A DNA stretch of 64,000 nt from an uncultured Anaeromusa sp. GTDB taxonomy: Bacteria > Bacillota > Negativicutes > Anaeromusales > Anaeromusaceae. A program made the position numbers and the translations under genes. This document shows positions 34,278-42,817 of the stretch, piece by piece (the stretch's first letter is position 1; the number at the start of each line of letters is the position of its first letter). The notes beneath the pieces are model-generated. The model did not search any database and was not told the origin of the DNA. It was given only the letters and a program-made list of their open reading frames with translations. Location of the stretch: the NCBI RefSeq assembly GCF_963668665.1, contig NZ_OY764901.1:362501-426500 (forward strand), read 5' to 3'.

Positions 34278-37055
34278 AAATTTGAAACATAAAAACCTGC
34301 GCATCTCCTCAAAAGAAATGATAACAACCGGACAAAGCGCTATATAAATAAAATCAGACAACGCCAACGGATGGGTCATAAAAACAGCCGCCAAAAAGGG
34401 CACATACAGCAATGCAATGGTGATGATTAGCTCCGATACAAGGCCGACTTGAATAAGAACGTTGCTTTTCAATGAAAATGTCCAAAATGGTAATTTTTCC
34501 GAGCGACAAACAAATATATTCCCCATTTGGCAAGCGATAATGGCGACCATCGCCATAGTCGTAGCTTGCCAATAGATGTCCCGCACAAAAGGCTCTGCGT
34601 TGTCTGCAAAAATTTGCGGCGCAATTTGCTGGATATCAGCCAATGAATATCCGTAATTAGACCAAACCAGAAAGAATCCGCCCATTGACATCACTGCCTC
34701 CAGCATCCCCAGAAAACCATAGGAACGAAGCAATAGCGATTGATCAAGCAAATTCCCGGAATAATCCGCTGGTTTTCGGTTTAAAACCCCTTTCTCCGGG
34801 TGTTCCGCTCCCAAAGCCAAGGCTGGCGCCATATCTGTACCAATATCAATCGCCAATATTTGCAAGATGTTCAAAGCAGGCGGGATGCGCAAAAAAACCA
34901 TCGCCATAAACGGCACTATTTCAGGAATATTCGATGCTAAAATATAGGTCATGAATTTACGAATGTTATCATATATGGCCCTCCCCTGTTCAATCGCTTT
35001 GACAATCGTAGCAAAATTATCATCAAGCAATACTATGTCTGCGACTTCGCGAGCCACATCGGTTCCGCCACGACCCATGGCAATTCCGATATCGGCAGCT
35101 TTTAAGGCCGGGGCGTCATTCACCCCGTCACCAGTAACTGCGACAATATGGCCGCTAGCCTTATACGCCTCAACTATTTTCAATTTATGCGCCGGAGTCG
35201 CTCGTGCAAAAATAATAGGTTGTTCTTGTTCCAATACCTTTTGCAACGTCTCCGCGTCCATATTCTCAACTTCTACACCATTAATAACGGTAGCTTGGTC
35301 TTTTACCAGCCCAATCTGCCTTCCTACGGCTTCGCCGGTCAAGCCATAATCACCAGTAATCATGGTCACGCAGATGCCTGCCTGTTGGCACAACTTAACC
35401 GCCTCGAACACTTCGGGCCGCGGCGGATCAATCATCGCAGCCAAGCCCACAAAGATTAAATCATGCTCTTTCGCCTCTGAAGCGATACCCCCTTCGACAT
35501 AGGCCAACGCCAGTACCCGATGTCCTTCGCTAGCCAAGCGGTCATTAGCAGCAATAATCCTTTCTCGATCTGCGTTAGAAATTTCAACAATATCATTTCT
35601 CATTCGAAGGTAGCGGCAGCAACGCAAGGTCTCAAGGGGCGCTCCTTTGACGAACTTCACACTTATTCCTTGTTTGAACAATAGGCTTCCATCGTTGACG
35701 CCAAAAGTGCTCATCATTTTTTGTACAGAATCGAACTGTTTGGTTACTTGCCCGGAAAATCCAGCCCGTACAACAGCCATATCCAGCCCAAACTTGGCTG
35801 CTGCCACTAATAGCGCCCCTTCTGTCGGATCTCCCAAAATTCGCCAAAGCTTGTCATTGCCAGGCTCCGTTTCAATATTAGCTTCAGAACAAACGGCGCC
35901 TATCGTCAAGAATAACTCGATCTGTTTGTTCATCTCTATATCAGCAATATCTACTTCGCCTTGTTTTTCATAACCGCTGCCGGAGACCTCTATCTCCTGT
36001 TCCGGCAGCCAAATTTTCTTAACCGTCACCTCATTCATCGTAATCGTTCCTGTTTTATCCGTACAGATTACACTGGTAGCACACAAGGCTTCTACTGCCG
36101 ACAACTTGCGAACTAATGCGTTTTGCATAGCCATTCTTCTAACGCCAACCGCCAAGGACAAACTTACCGCCGGCAATAATCCTTCCGGGACATTAGCAAC
36201 AATAATCCCAATACAAAACACAAAGCACGCGCGCAAGTCCATGCCAAGCCACCAAAATGCCAAAACAAAAACAAAGGCTCCCATCGATAACGCCAGAAAC
36301 GTAATAAGCCTGACAATCCGTTGCACCTGCAGCTCTAACGAACTTTTTTCACGAACTACTTCCGTCGTTAGTTTGGTAACCTTTCCCAATTCGGTGTTCT
36401 TGCCGGAAGCGTATACAACAGCGATTCCCCGCCCCGCAGTCGCCATCGTTCCCGCGAATAAAAGGTTCGCATTGCGACTAGCTGGCTGCCCCGCGTCAGC
36501 AATGGAAACGGCATTACAGGCTATAGGCAGCGACTCACCTGTCAGCAACGACAAATCAACCATTAGATTTTCAGCCTCAATCAACCGCGCATCAGCTGAA
36601 ATATGGTCACCCGCTTCAACAACCAGGACATCGCCAACAACAATGTCTTCCGAATCAACTTGCTCAAGAACGCCATTACGAAATACTTTTACCTTACGAG
36701 GCAGCATGGCCGCCAAGGCCGCCAAGGCCTTATCCGCTCGATATTCCTGCCAAAAACTAAACAGCGCATTAATAAAGACAACCGACCATGTCGCCCAGCC
36801 TAGTTCCGGCATATTTACCACAAAGGCCAAACTTCCTGCAACCCACAATAAAAGAGCCATAAAATGAGTAAACTGTTGGTACAACAACCGCCACAATGAA
36901 ATCGTTACTGTTTTAGGAAGTTGATTTTTCCCGTACAACAACTGTCTTTTTTCTACTTCTGGACTTGTGAGGCCTTCAGGACGCGTCTCCAGCAAGGAGA
37001 ACACCGCATCAATCTCAAGAGCGGCAATTGGGCTAATCTCACTCTTTAAGCTCAT
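34260..37055 (-). CDS. P-type cation-transporting ATPase (type II)
   Basis: 931 aa membrane pump. Actuator motif LTGES at 171-175, TM4 motif NVPEGLLPAV at 288-297, phosphorylation site CTDKTGT with D333, and hinge TGDGVNDAPALKAADIGIAMG. The TM4 motif resembles the Na+/K+-type (IIC) sequence VPEGLL more than the IIA calcium motif VPEGLP. The ion is therefore uncertain (Na+, K+, H+ or Ca2+). The ATG at 37055 has AGGGGG upstream; the open frame extends 31 codons further. Its stop codon lies inside a repeat of the tRNA-Ser(CGA) 3' region, so the gene may have been brought here with that sequence. Confidence 0.9.
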   Translation of the reverse strand: MSLKSEISPIAALEIDAVFSLLETRPEGLTSPEVEKRQLLYGKNQLPKTVTISLWRLLYQQFTHFMALLLWVAGSLAFVVNMPELGWATWSVVFINALFSFWQEYRADKALAALAAMLPRKVKVFRNGVLEQVDSEDIVVGDVLVVEAGDHISADARLIEAENLMVDLSLLTGESLPIACNAVSIADAGQPASRNANLLFAGTMATAGRGIAVVYASGKNTELGKVTKLTTEVVREKSSLELQVQRIVRLITFLALSMGAFVFVLAFWWLGMDLRACFVFCIGIIVANVPEGLLPAVSLSLAVGVRRMAMQNALVRKLSAVEALCATSVICTDKTGTITMNEVTVKKIWLPEQEIEVSGSGYEKQGEVDIADIEMNKQIELFLTIGAVCSEANIETEPGNDKLWRILGDPTEGALLVAAAKFGLDMAVVRAGFSGQVTKQFDSVQKMMSTFGVNDGSLLFKQGISVKFVKGAPLETLRCCRYLRMRNDIVEISNADRERIIAANDRLASEGHRVLALAYVEGGIASEAKEHDLIFVGLAAMIDPPRPEVFEAVKLCQQAGICVTMITGDYGLTGEAVGRQIGLVKDQATVINGVEVENMDAETLQKVLEQEQPIIFARATPAHKLKIVEAYKASGHIVAVTGDGVNDAPALKAADIGIAMGRGGTDVAREVADIVLLDDNFATIVKAIEQGRAIYDNIRKFMTYILASNIPEIVPFMAMVFLRIPPALNILQILAIDIGTDMAPALALGAEHPEKGVLNRKPADYSGNLLDQSLLLRSYGFLGMLEAVMSMGGFFLVWSNYGYSLADIQQIAPQIFADNAEPFVRDIYWQATTMAMVAIIACQMGNIFVCRSEKLPFWTFSLKSNVLIQVGLVSELIITIALLYVPFLAAVFMTHPLALSDFIYIALCPVVIISFEEMRRFLCFKFRSLRH

Positions 37056-37179
37056 AATCAAAGCCCCCTCTACTGTGTAAAAAATAGTCCTCCAGAGTAT
37101 CCTAGCCGCCGCTTCTCGCCTGCAGATATGGCAAGAGGACAACGACAAAATCGCAGTCCTCTTTTAGGCGGGGCCTCTA

Positions 37180-37413
37180 TTATTGCTTTTTTATCTCCCT
37201 TTTTATCTCATCTATAGAATCATCTTGGGAATCAGCTTTCTTTAACACCACTTCCACTTCTGACTCTGCAAGGTCTAGTGCTAATTCACGAATCCGTTGG
37301 GCCGTCTTCTGCAACTCAGGCCTGTCAACTAGCGCGTCGTTTAATGCGGTCGCACAATCTATCATTTCTTCAAATTTAGACTTTAGCAGAAAAGGCCTTG
37401 TGTCTGTTTTCAT
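37180..37413 (-). CDS. Hypothetical protein, 77 aa
   Basis: A small acidic helical protein with no membrane segment or recognised domain (KFEEMIDCATALNDALVDRP, then a charged coiled-coil-like end). AAAGGGGGGG precedes the start, supporting translation. It is 125 bases upstream of the P-type ATPase on the same strand; the gap holds a hairpin (AAGAGGAC/GTCCTCTT) without T-tract. It may be co-transcribed with the ATPase, but no functional link is visible. Confidence 0.6.
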   Translation of the reverse strand: MKTDTRPFLLKSKFEEMIDCATALNDALVDRPELQKTAQRIRELALDLAESEVEVVLKKADSQDDSIDEIKREIKKQ

Positions 37414-37462
37414 GAAGTCCCCCCCTTTACTACGAATCCGACTTACTCAACACCCCGCAAGG

Positions 37463-38314
37463 TCAATACGTAGCATAGCGCACCCCATCCCCGCCTTCAT
37501 TTTTCACCGCATACATTAGCAGATCAGCCTGCCCAAGCATTTCGTCTAAATTGAGCGGATGCGTACTAAAGGTCGCCACACCCATACTAAAGGTCACAGA
37601 CCACTGGTTTGCTTCCATCGCCTCGGATAAGTGTTGTCTTATTTTTTCCGCAGTGTACGCCGCCCCTTCTTGTGCCGTATTGGGCAATAATACTACAAAC
37701 TCATCGCCGCCCCATCTAAAGCTGTAATCAGCTTCTCGCAATTCCGCCTTCAATACGCCGCCAACAGTTTGTAGTAACTCATCCCCTACCGAATGACCAA
37801 AGGTATCGTTTATTCGCTTAAACTTATCACAATCAAAGTATATGAGGCTAAAGGTTCGATTATATCGCTTACTCTGCACTAATTCCCAACCTGCTATTTC
37901 GTTAAAACCCGCTAAGTTATACAGCCCTGTCAACGTATCTGTAATAGCAATTTTCTGCTCGCGATCCGTCTTGTCGCGAAAACGGATCAGCAACGTCACC
38001 AAGATACTATAGGTAAAAAGAGTAAGCATACTATTCCATACAGCAATTCCTATAGTGCCTTCCAGCTTTAAATCAGATATCCCTTTGATCAAAGTTGCTA
38101 TCGCCACAGAGAAAATCGCATTAGGCCAATCAGCAGCTATGGCTATTAAGATTATAGGGAAAATATATAAGCCGCTTATTCGCGTCACATAACCAGTCGA
38201 ATAATCAATTAAACAAATTAACGCCATGAGAGAATAGCCGCCGAAAACTATTACTGGCCGCCATTTTTCTCTACGAAGAACTTTATTTAGCATATAAATC
38301 ATTTTTTCCGTCAT
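37463..38314 (-). CDS. Membrane diguanylate cyclase (GGDEF)
   Basis: 283 aa. Four to five hydrophobic segments fill residues about 20-120, followed by a GGDEF domain with DTLTGLYNLAGF, the metal-binding YFDCDKFKRINDTFGH and active site RWGGDEF. No inhibitory RxxD five residues upstream is obvious (the corresponding stretch is LREADYSF, so a site cannot be excluded). It makes c-di-GMP in response to an unknown membrane signal. The start is taken at 38314 after AGGTGAG; an ATG six codons upstream is possible. It is alone between an ArsR gene and the 77-aa gene. Confidence 0.88.
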   Translation of the reverse strand: MTEKMIYMLNKVLRREKWRPVIVFGGYSLMALICLIDYSTGYVTRISGLYIFPIILIAIAADWPNAIFSVAIATLIKGISDLKLEGTIGIAVWNSMLTLFTYSILVTLLIRFRDKTDREQKIAITDTLTGLYNLAGFNEIAGWELVQSKRYNRTFSLIYFDCDKFKRINDTFGHSVGDELLQTVGGVLKAELREADYSFRWGGDEFVVLLPNTAQEGAAYTAEKIRQHLSEAMEANQWSVTFSMGVATFSTHPLNLDEMLGQADLLMYAVKNEGGDGVRYATY

Positions 38315-38545
38315 ATGCTCACCTATTCTCATAAAGCTCTTTTTTAACCATGCGACTATAAAAAAGTCTAAGGCAAGATGTAATAAATTTCGAATATTCT
38401 ATTTTCATTATAATCCATTACCGCTTTGATTGCTACTTCTTAAAGGCAACATGCACTTACGCTCGCAAAAAAGAAAGCCATCCCTCTTCAAATAAGCAGA
38501 CATACCTGCACCTACTAGTACATACGATTTACAAGCCGCCGCTTT

Positions 38546-38920
38546 CTAAGTATTATTGCGTTTTTGCTGCAAAGATTTTCGCGACGGTGCAAGGCATCCT
38601 TGCCCTTCGCTTTGGTGACGTTCAAGCGCTTTCAGATCCTCTTGGCAACTGCTTTCCTGCGCAAGCCTTTCCTGCAAATAAGAAACCAAAAGCGCTTCCT
38701 CATTTAAAAATACTGGAGCAATCTTATAATTGATCCATTGGGCTTGTTTAAAGCTTTGGACAATGCCGGCGTTCTTTAATTTTGCTAAGTGCCGGGACAC
38801 ATTGGTCTGGCTCATCTGCAAAACATATTCAAGCTCACATACACAAAGCTGCCCTTGCAGCAAAAGATGCACGATCCTTAGGCGGCTTTCGTCAGCCAAG
38901 GCTTTCATGATTTCAATCAT
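38546..38920 (-). CDS. arsR: ArsR-family metalloid-responsive repressor
   Basis: 124 aa winged helix protein: MIEIMKALADESRLRIVHLLL, then LCVCELEYVLQMSQTNVSRHLAKLKNAGIV. The CVCE cysteine pair at the start of the recognition helix is the classical As(III)/Sb(III) site that releases ArsR from DNA. The C-terminus has extra cysteines (SSCQED, GQGCLAP). The ATG at 38920 has AAGGAG six bases upstream. It follows the radical SAM gene by 88 bases on the same strand. It probably controls nearby arsenic genes. Confidence 0.88.
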   Translation of the reverse strand: MIEIMKALADESRLRIVHLLLQGQLCVCELEYVLQMSQTNVSRHLAKLKNAGIVQSFKQAQWINYKIAPVFLNEEALLVSYLQERLAQESSCQEDLKALERHQSEGQGCLAPSRKSLQQKRNNT

Positions 38921-39008
38921 TTTGATCTCCTTGCAATTCATATCGTAATACAATCTAATTACATGATATTCCGTTCCAATTCTTTTTTCAATCTTTCTTC
39001 CAATCCTC

Positions 39009-40106
39009 CTATGGACATACGATGAGCTTTCTTGCCCACAAGCAGTCGCCGCAAGAAGGTTCATTCCCCCAGCAATCGCCTTGGTTATCCTGTAAGTAAA
39101 CGCATCCATCCGCTTGAAGACAGTCTACGCAAGAAGGAAAAAAAGAATTTCGCACCGCCCATCGGAACCGTACATACTCTTCTTTCTGCCAAATATCTAG
39201 CAGCGTATTTACGCGAATATCGCCAACGTGATATGGCTTCATTCTCTTTTTTCGTCCAAGTACATAGCAATCATACTCATGCATAAAAGCATAACAAGGA
39301 GCCACTTTTCCTGCTGCAGTAATTACGAAGGATTTTCCTTCAACAAAACGGCAATTTCTCTCGGTACGTAATTCTAAAGGCAATCCTGTTTTAACCGACA
39401 ATTGAGGAGCTCCGGAACCAAATTCCTCCCACCTGCGGTGTTGATCATAGAGGATTTCATCTTTCATGCTTTCGTGATATGGCAAGACATGAGTTACCAC
39501 CAGTCGACTCACACCTAAATCATCGCACACGCGCCGAAGTTGCGGTAAATGGGAGAAATTACTTTTGGTAGCGACAAATTCCACACCTAGAAAAGGCACC
39601 GCCTGACGACGTTTTTTCTTTTCATTCTGCAACCATGCTAAGTTACTTACTACTTCTGCATAGTCCGCCCCAGGCCTCATTGCTGCATAACTGCCCGAAT
39701 CAGAGCCATCTAACGAAACAAATAACCAGTCCAAACCTGCGTCTAAGAGTTTCGCGCACATAGTCGGCGTTAATAGTGAACCATTACTAATCATTTCGGT
39801 TTGGTATCCTTGCTCATGAAGCAGACGAATCATATCCGAAATTTTTGGATGCAGCAGCGGTTCTCCAAACCCTCCAAAGTGAACACTTCGGAGCTCTGGA
39901 AATTCCTTGAGTTGCATTACTAAATCTAAAAAGTCATGCCAAGGCAAGGAGGTTTCCTCATCACTCCAAGAATGGCGGATACAGGTAATGCAATTAAAAT
40001 TACAGCGAGTTGTCACTTCAAGATAAGCCCTCTTAGCATCTGGCCGCAAGGGCAAAAGAATCGTCTCTTCTCCCGTGTTTATCTGAACCTGCTTCTTTTC
40101 GCTCAT
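39009..40106 (-). CDS. Radical SAM/SPASM protein, similar to tungsten-cofactor oxidoreductase maturases
   Basis: 365 aa. The radical SAM cluster motif CNFNCITC (about residues 35-42) is followed by a TIM-barrel domain (VHFGGFGEPLLHPKI, ISNGSLLTP, FVSLDGSD). The SPASM-like C-terminus has about ten cysteines, including CVDCLQADGC and GDCWGNEPSCGDCLWA near the end. That ending resembles maturases linked to tungsten aldehyde oxidoreductases, from memory of the family, but no such oxidoreductase is in the window. It precedes arsR and is divergent from the MarR-arsP operon. GGAGG precedes the start. Confidence 0.75.
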   Translation of the reverse strand: MSEKKQVQINTGEETILLPLRPDAKRAYLEVTTRCNFNCITCIRHSWSDEETSLPWHDFLDLVMQLKEFPELRSVHFGGFGEPLLHPKISDMIRLLHEQGYQTEMISNGSLLTPTMCAKLLDAGLDWLFVSLDGSDSGSYAAMRPGADYAEVVSNLAWLQNEKKKRRQAVPFLGVEFVATKSNFSHLPQLRRVCDDLGVSRLVVTHVLPYHESMKDEILYDQHRRWEEFGSGAPQLSVKTGLPLELRTERNCRFVEGKSFVITAAGKVAPCYAFMHEYDCYVLGRKKRMKPYHVGDIRVNTLLDIWQKEEYVRFRWAVRNSFFPSCVDCLQADGCVYLQDNQGDCWGNEPSCGDCLWARKLIVCP

Positions 40107-40143
40107 GACAGAAGACCTCCTTACGTTAGCCTGCAGTAGCTCT

Positions 40144-40171
40144 AGTATAACAACGTTTCTACTTTTCCAAA
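40144..40171 (-). promoter_or_regulatory. Promoter of the radical SAM-arsR operon
   Basis: Minus strand -35 TTTGGA, 16 bases, -10 TATACT, about 40 bases before the start codon. The -10 is good and the -35 is weak. Confidence 0.5.
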
Positions 40172-40222
40172 CCTCTTGGCTTTTAAATTTTTCATTGCAA
40201 TAATTTCAAAAAGAAACTGTTG
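40151..40222. promoter_or_regulatory. Candidate MarR operator half sites
   Basis: CAACGTTTCT (40151-40160) and AGAAACTGTTG (40212-40222) are inverted copies, one in each of the two divergent promoters; GGAAACTATTTC follows at about 40228. A regulator bound here could control both directions. The binder is inferred. Confidence 0.35.
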
Positions 40223-40248
40223 CGTTAGGAAACTATTTCTTGTATTAT
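40220..40248 (+). promoter_or_regulatory. Promoter of the MarR-arsP-ArsN2-like operon
   Basis: -35 TTGCGT, 17 bases, -10 TATTAT, 22 bases before the MarR start. An AGAAACTGTTG half site overlaps the -35. Confidence 0.6.
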
Positions 40249-40269
40249 CTTATGTAAGGAGGTGCTTAT

Positions 40270-40731
40270 ATGTCTCAACAATTACACAATGTATTACGTG
40301 AAAACGCTCGTCTTCTTGTCCGACGCTTAGGACTTCTAGAAAAGGACAGCGTTGGCTGCTGCTGTATCCCAATGCCCCAATGTCACGTGCTCGTTGAAAT
40401 AGGACGTCACAACTCGCTATCGGTTAATGATTTGGCACAGTTGTTGAACTTGGACAAAAGTTCGGTTAGTAAGACCGTGGACAAATTAGTAAACAATGGC
40501 CTTTTAAACCGCGTTCCCAGCCCGGAAGACCGACGCTATGTCGTACTAACTCTCAATCAGGAAGGTCAAGCTGCTTATGAAGACATTGAAACTCGCATGG
40601 ATAGCCATTTCGAGAAAATCCTCCAAGCAATCCCTGCCGAAAAGCGTGAACAAGTCATAGAAAGTCTTGATTTATTTACTACAGCACTCAAAAACGTGCA
40701 GCAGGATACGCCGTCCGAAAAGAGGTGCTGA
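40270..40731 (+). CDS. MarR-family regulator with cysteine-rich sensor segment
   Basis: 153 aa winged-helix regulator (SLSVNDLAQLLNLDKSSVSKTVDKLVNNGLLNRV and the wing PEDRRYVVLTL). Just ahead of the DNA-binding part is GCCCIPMPQCHVLVEIG, with three adjacent cysteines and a fourth six residues on, which suggests metalloid or thiol sensing. MarR regulators with a similar Cys segment are known to me beside arsenic permease genes. It is the first gene of a three-gene operon with the ArsP-type permease (3-base gap). AAGGAGG precedes the start. Confidence 0.85.
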   Translation: MSQQLHNVLRENARLLVRRLGLLEKDSVGCCCIPMPQCHVLVEIGRHNSLSVNDLAQLLNLDKSSVSKTVDKLVNNGLLNRVPSPEDRRYVVLTLNQEGQAAYEDIETRMDSHFEKILQAIPAEKREQVIESLDLFTTALKNVQQDTPSEKRC

Positions 40732-40734
40732 TGT

Positions 40735-41679
40735 ATGTTTGAAGCCATGGCTAATTACCTTGTCTATCAAACGTTTGCCTTTTCTCCCCAAGATCCCTGG
40801 GGTGCCGCGCTTCAATTTTTTCTGGCGGATATGCCTAAGCTAATTCTCCTTCTGACGTGTTCTATTTTCATCATTTCTGTTATCCGTTCTTATGTGCCGC
40901 CAGCTAAGACAAAAGAATTTTTAACCCGTCGCGGCAAGGGAGCCGGGCATGTACTAGCCGCTCTCATCGGCATTATTACTCCGTTTTGCTCCTGCTCGGC
41001 AGTACCGCTCTTTATCGGCTTCATTGAAGGGGGCGTTCCCTTAGGTGTTACCTTTTCGTTTCTGATATCTTCTCCCATGGTCAACGAAGTAGCTTTAGTC
41101 CTTTTATTTGGCTTATTTGGGTGGAAGGTAGCCTTGCTGTATATGGCAAGCGGTGTAACTATCGCCATTTTAGGCGGCTACATTATTGGCCGTTTGCAAC
41201 TAGAACACTTACTGGAATCCTACGCTCCTGAGAATACTGTCGTTAACACGGTTGAATTCCACAACTTTTCTCAGCGCTGCCAAAGCGCCGCCCGTTTTAC
41301 CGTTGAGCTGCTCCGCTACATCCTGCCTTATCTTACGGTAGCTATTGCAATTGGCGGTTTTATCCACGGCTTTGTTCCGGAAGATTTCCTAACAAATTAT
41401 GCTGGCCCGGATACTATTTTTGCCGTCCCTCTTGCCGTCATTGTTGGTGTTCCCCTCTACAACAGCGCCGGAGGTATGGTGCCTATCGTGTATTCTTTGA
41501 TTGAAAAAGGACTGCCACTTGGAACTGCTTTGGCTTTTATGATGGCTGTTTCGGCTATCAGTTTCCCCGAAATGGTTATTTTACGCAAGGTTCTCAAGAC
41601 AAAACTGATCGGCATTTTTGCCGGCATTCTTGCTATATCCATCATTTGCACAGGGTATTTATTCAATCTGGTTGTTTAA
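40735..41679 (+). CDS. ArsP-type permease (DUF318 family)
   Basis: 314 aa, about eight to ten membrane spans. The motif TPFCSCSAVPLFIGFIEGGVPLG (about residues 81-103) with its paired cysteines is the ArsP/DUF318 signature; the second conserved segment is VGVPLYNSAGGMVPI. ArsP members export trivalent organoarsenicals such as methylarsenite, and other family members handle different metals. The setting between a Cys-rich MarR and an ArsN2-like fusion favours arsenic. It starts three bases after the MarR stop. Confidence 0.85.
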   Translation: MFEAMANYLVYQTFAFSPQDPWGAALQFFLADMPKLILLLTCSIFIISVIRSYVPPAKTKEFLTRRGKGAGHVLAALIGIITPFCSCSAVPLFIGFIEGGVPLGVTFSFLISSPMVNEVALVLLFGLFGWKVALLYMASGVTIAILGGYIIGRLQLEHLLESYAPENTVVNTVEFHNFSQRCQSAARFTVELLRYILPYLTVAIAIGGFIHGFVPEDFLTNYAGPDTIFAVPLAVIVGVPLYNSAGGMVPIVYSLIEKGLPLGTALAFMMAVSAISFPEMVILRKVLKTKLIGIFAGILAISIICTGYLFNLVV

Positions 41680-41695
41680 AGAGGAGGCGTATTTC

Positions 41696-42811
41696 ATGGA
41701 AGGCTACAGCATACGCTGGGCTAAGAAAACGGATTTAAAAACCATCGAACACCTACTGCAAAACAGCAACTTGCCTACCGTTGGCCTCTCGCTAGCATCT
41801 GCACAATTTTTGCTTGCCGAAACAAAAGCGAACGAAGTAATCGGCGTTCTCGGGGCGCAGCACAACGAAGCAGCCACTTTGCTCCGCTCCTTTGCCGTGA
41901 TCTCCCCCTGGCGAGGCAAGGGTGTAGGGATGGCTCTAGTAAAGACCATGCTCAACCGCTTACAGGAACAAAATCGAACAGTTCTATATCTTCTCACGGA
42001 AACAGCTGCTTCTTATTTTGAAGGATTAGGCTTTCAATTCATCTCCCGCGAGGAAATCCCTCAAATTTTGCTGGTCCAATCTGGCTTAGACCAAGCATGC
42101 CCTTGCTCTAGCCAGTGTATGAAATTAGAAGTCAGGAGTTCCTCCAAAGAGAAAATCCGCACTTACGCTCTGTCTCAAGGAGCGCATATAGCAGGGTTCG
42201 CTTCTACCGCTGACTTTGCAGAAGCTCCGGCTGGCTTTCGCCCTACCGATATTATGCCCAAAGCTAAAACGGTTATGGTACTAGGCAAAGCGTTGTCGAA
42301 AGGAACGGTTTTATCCGCCAACAAAGCAGTCTATACCATGCAGGGCGCCACGATCATCCAAGAGCTTGATGCGCTGGCGCAAAAAGTAGTTTTTCATTTG
42401 GAAGAACAAAGTGCGCTGTCTTTAGCCATTCCCGCTGACGCTCCCTATTTTCACTGGGAAGAAGAACGACAACACGGCATGGGTATCCTGTCACACCGCC
42501 ATGCCGCGGTAAAAGCGGGCCTGGGGATCCTAGGAAAAAGCAGTATGCTTTTAACGCCAAAATATGGCAACCGCATCACCTTGGTTACCATACTGACAGA
42601 ACTGGAACTGCTTAGCGATCCTCCCTATACAGAAACGCTCTGTCCCGACGAATGCCGCCGCTGCGTGGATGCTTGTCCCACAACGGCCTTAAACGGCCAA
42701 GCTGTGGTAGAACAAAAGCGGTGTCGCAGCCACGTAGGCACTGTATCGGATCGCGGCCACGAGCTAACTAACTGCTGGAACTGCCGCCTAGCTTGCGCTG
42801 CCAGATTTTAG
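41696..42811 (+). CDS. Fusion: ArsN2-like GNAT acetyltransferase + QueG-like iron-sulfur domain
   Basis: 371 aa. Residues 1-145 are a GNAT fold close to ArsN2: LLQNSNLPTVGL, LLRSFAVISPWRGKGVG (acetyl-CoA loop 72-78), YLLTETAASYFEGLGF and the CPCSSQCM motif (C135, C137, C141). Residues 150-371 resemble epoxyqueuosine reductase (QueG): AVKAGLGILGKSSMLLTPKYG (271-291), then cysteines C316, C320, C323, C327 and C343, C360, C363, C367, enough for two [4Fe-4S] clusters. The frame is continuous with no stop or second start site between the halves. Function is unknown; acetylation coupled to a reductive step on an arsenical is a guess. GAGGAGG precedes the start. It converges on the CoA-disulfide reductase gene. 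Confidence 0.8.
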   Translation: MEGYSIRWAKKTDLKTIEHLLQNSNLPTVGLSLASAQFLLAETKANEVIGVLGAQHNEAATLLRSFAVISPWRGKGVGMALVKTMLNRLQEQNRTVLYLLTETAASYFEGLGFQFISREEIPQILLVQSGLDQACPCSSQCMKLEVRSSSKEKIRTYALSQGAHIAGFASTADFAEAPAGFRPTDIMPKAKTVMVLGKALSKGTVLSANKAVYTMQGATIIQELDALAQKVVFHLEEQSALSLAIPADAPYFHWEEERQHGMGILSHRHAAVKAGLGILGKSSMLLTPKYGNRITLVTILTELELLSDPPYTETLCPDECRRCVDACPTTALNGQAVVEQKRCRSHVGTVSDRGHELTNCWNCRLACAARF

Positions 42812-42817
42812 AGCTAA

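Noticed and set aside
36106..36867. 253-codon open frame opposite the P-type ATPase
   Set aside because: The ATPase on the other strand has all conserved motifs; this frame is a composition shadow.
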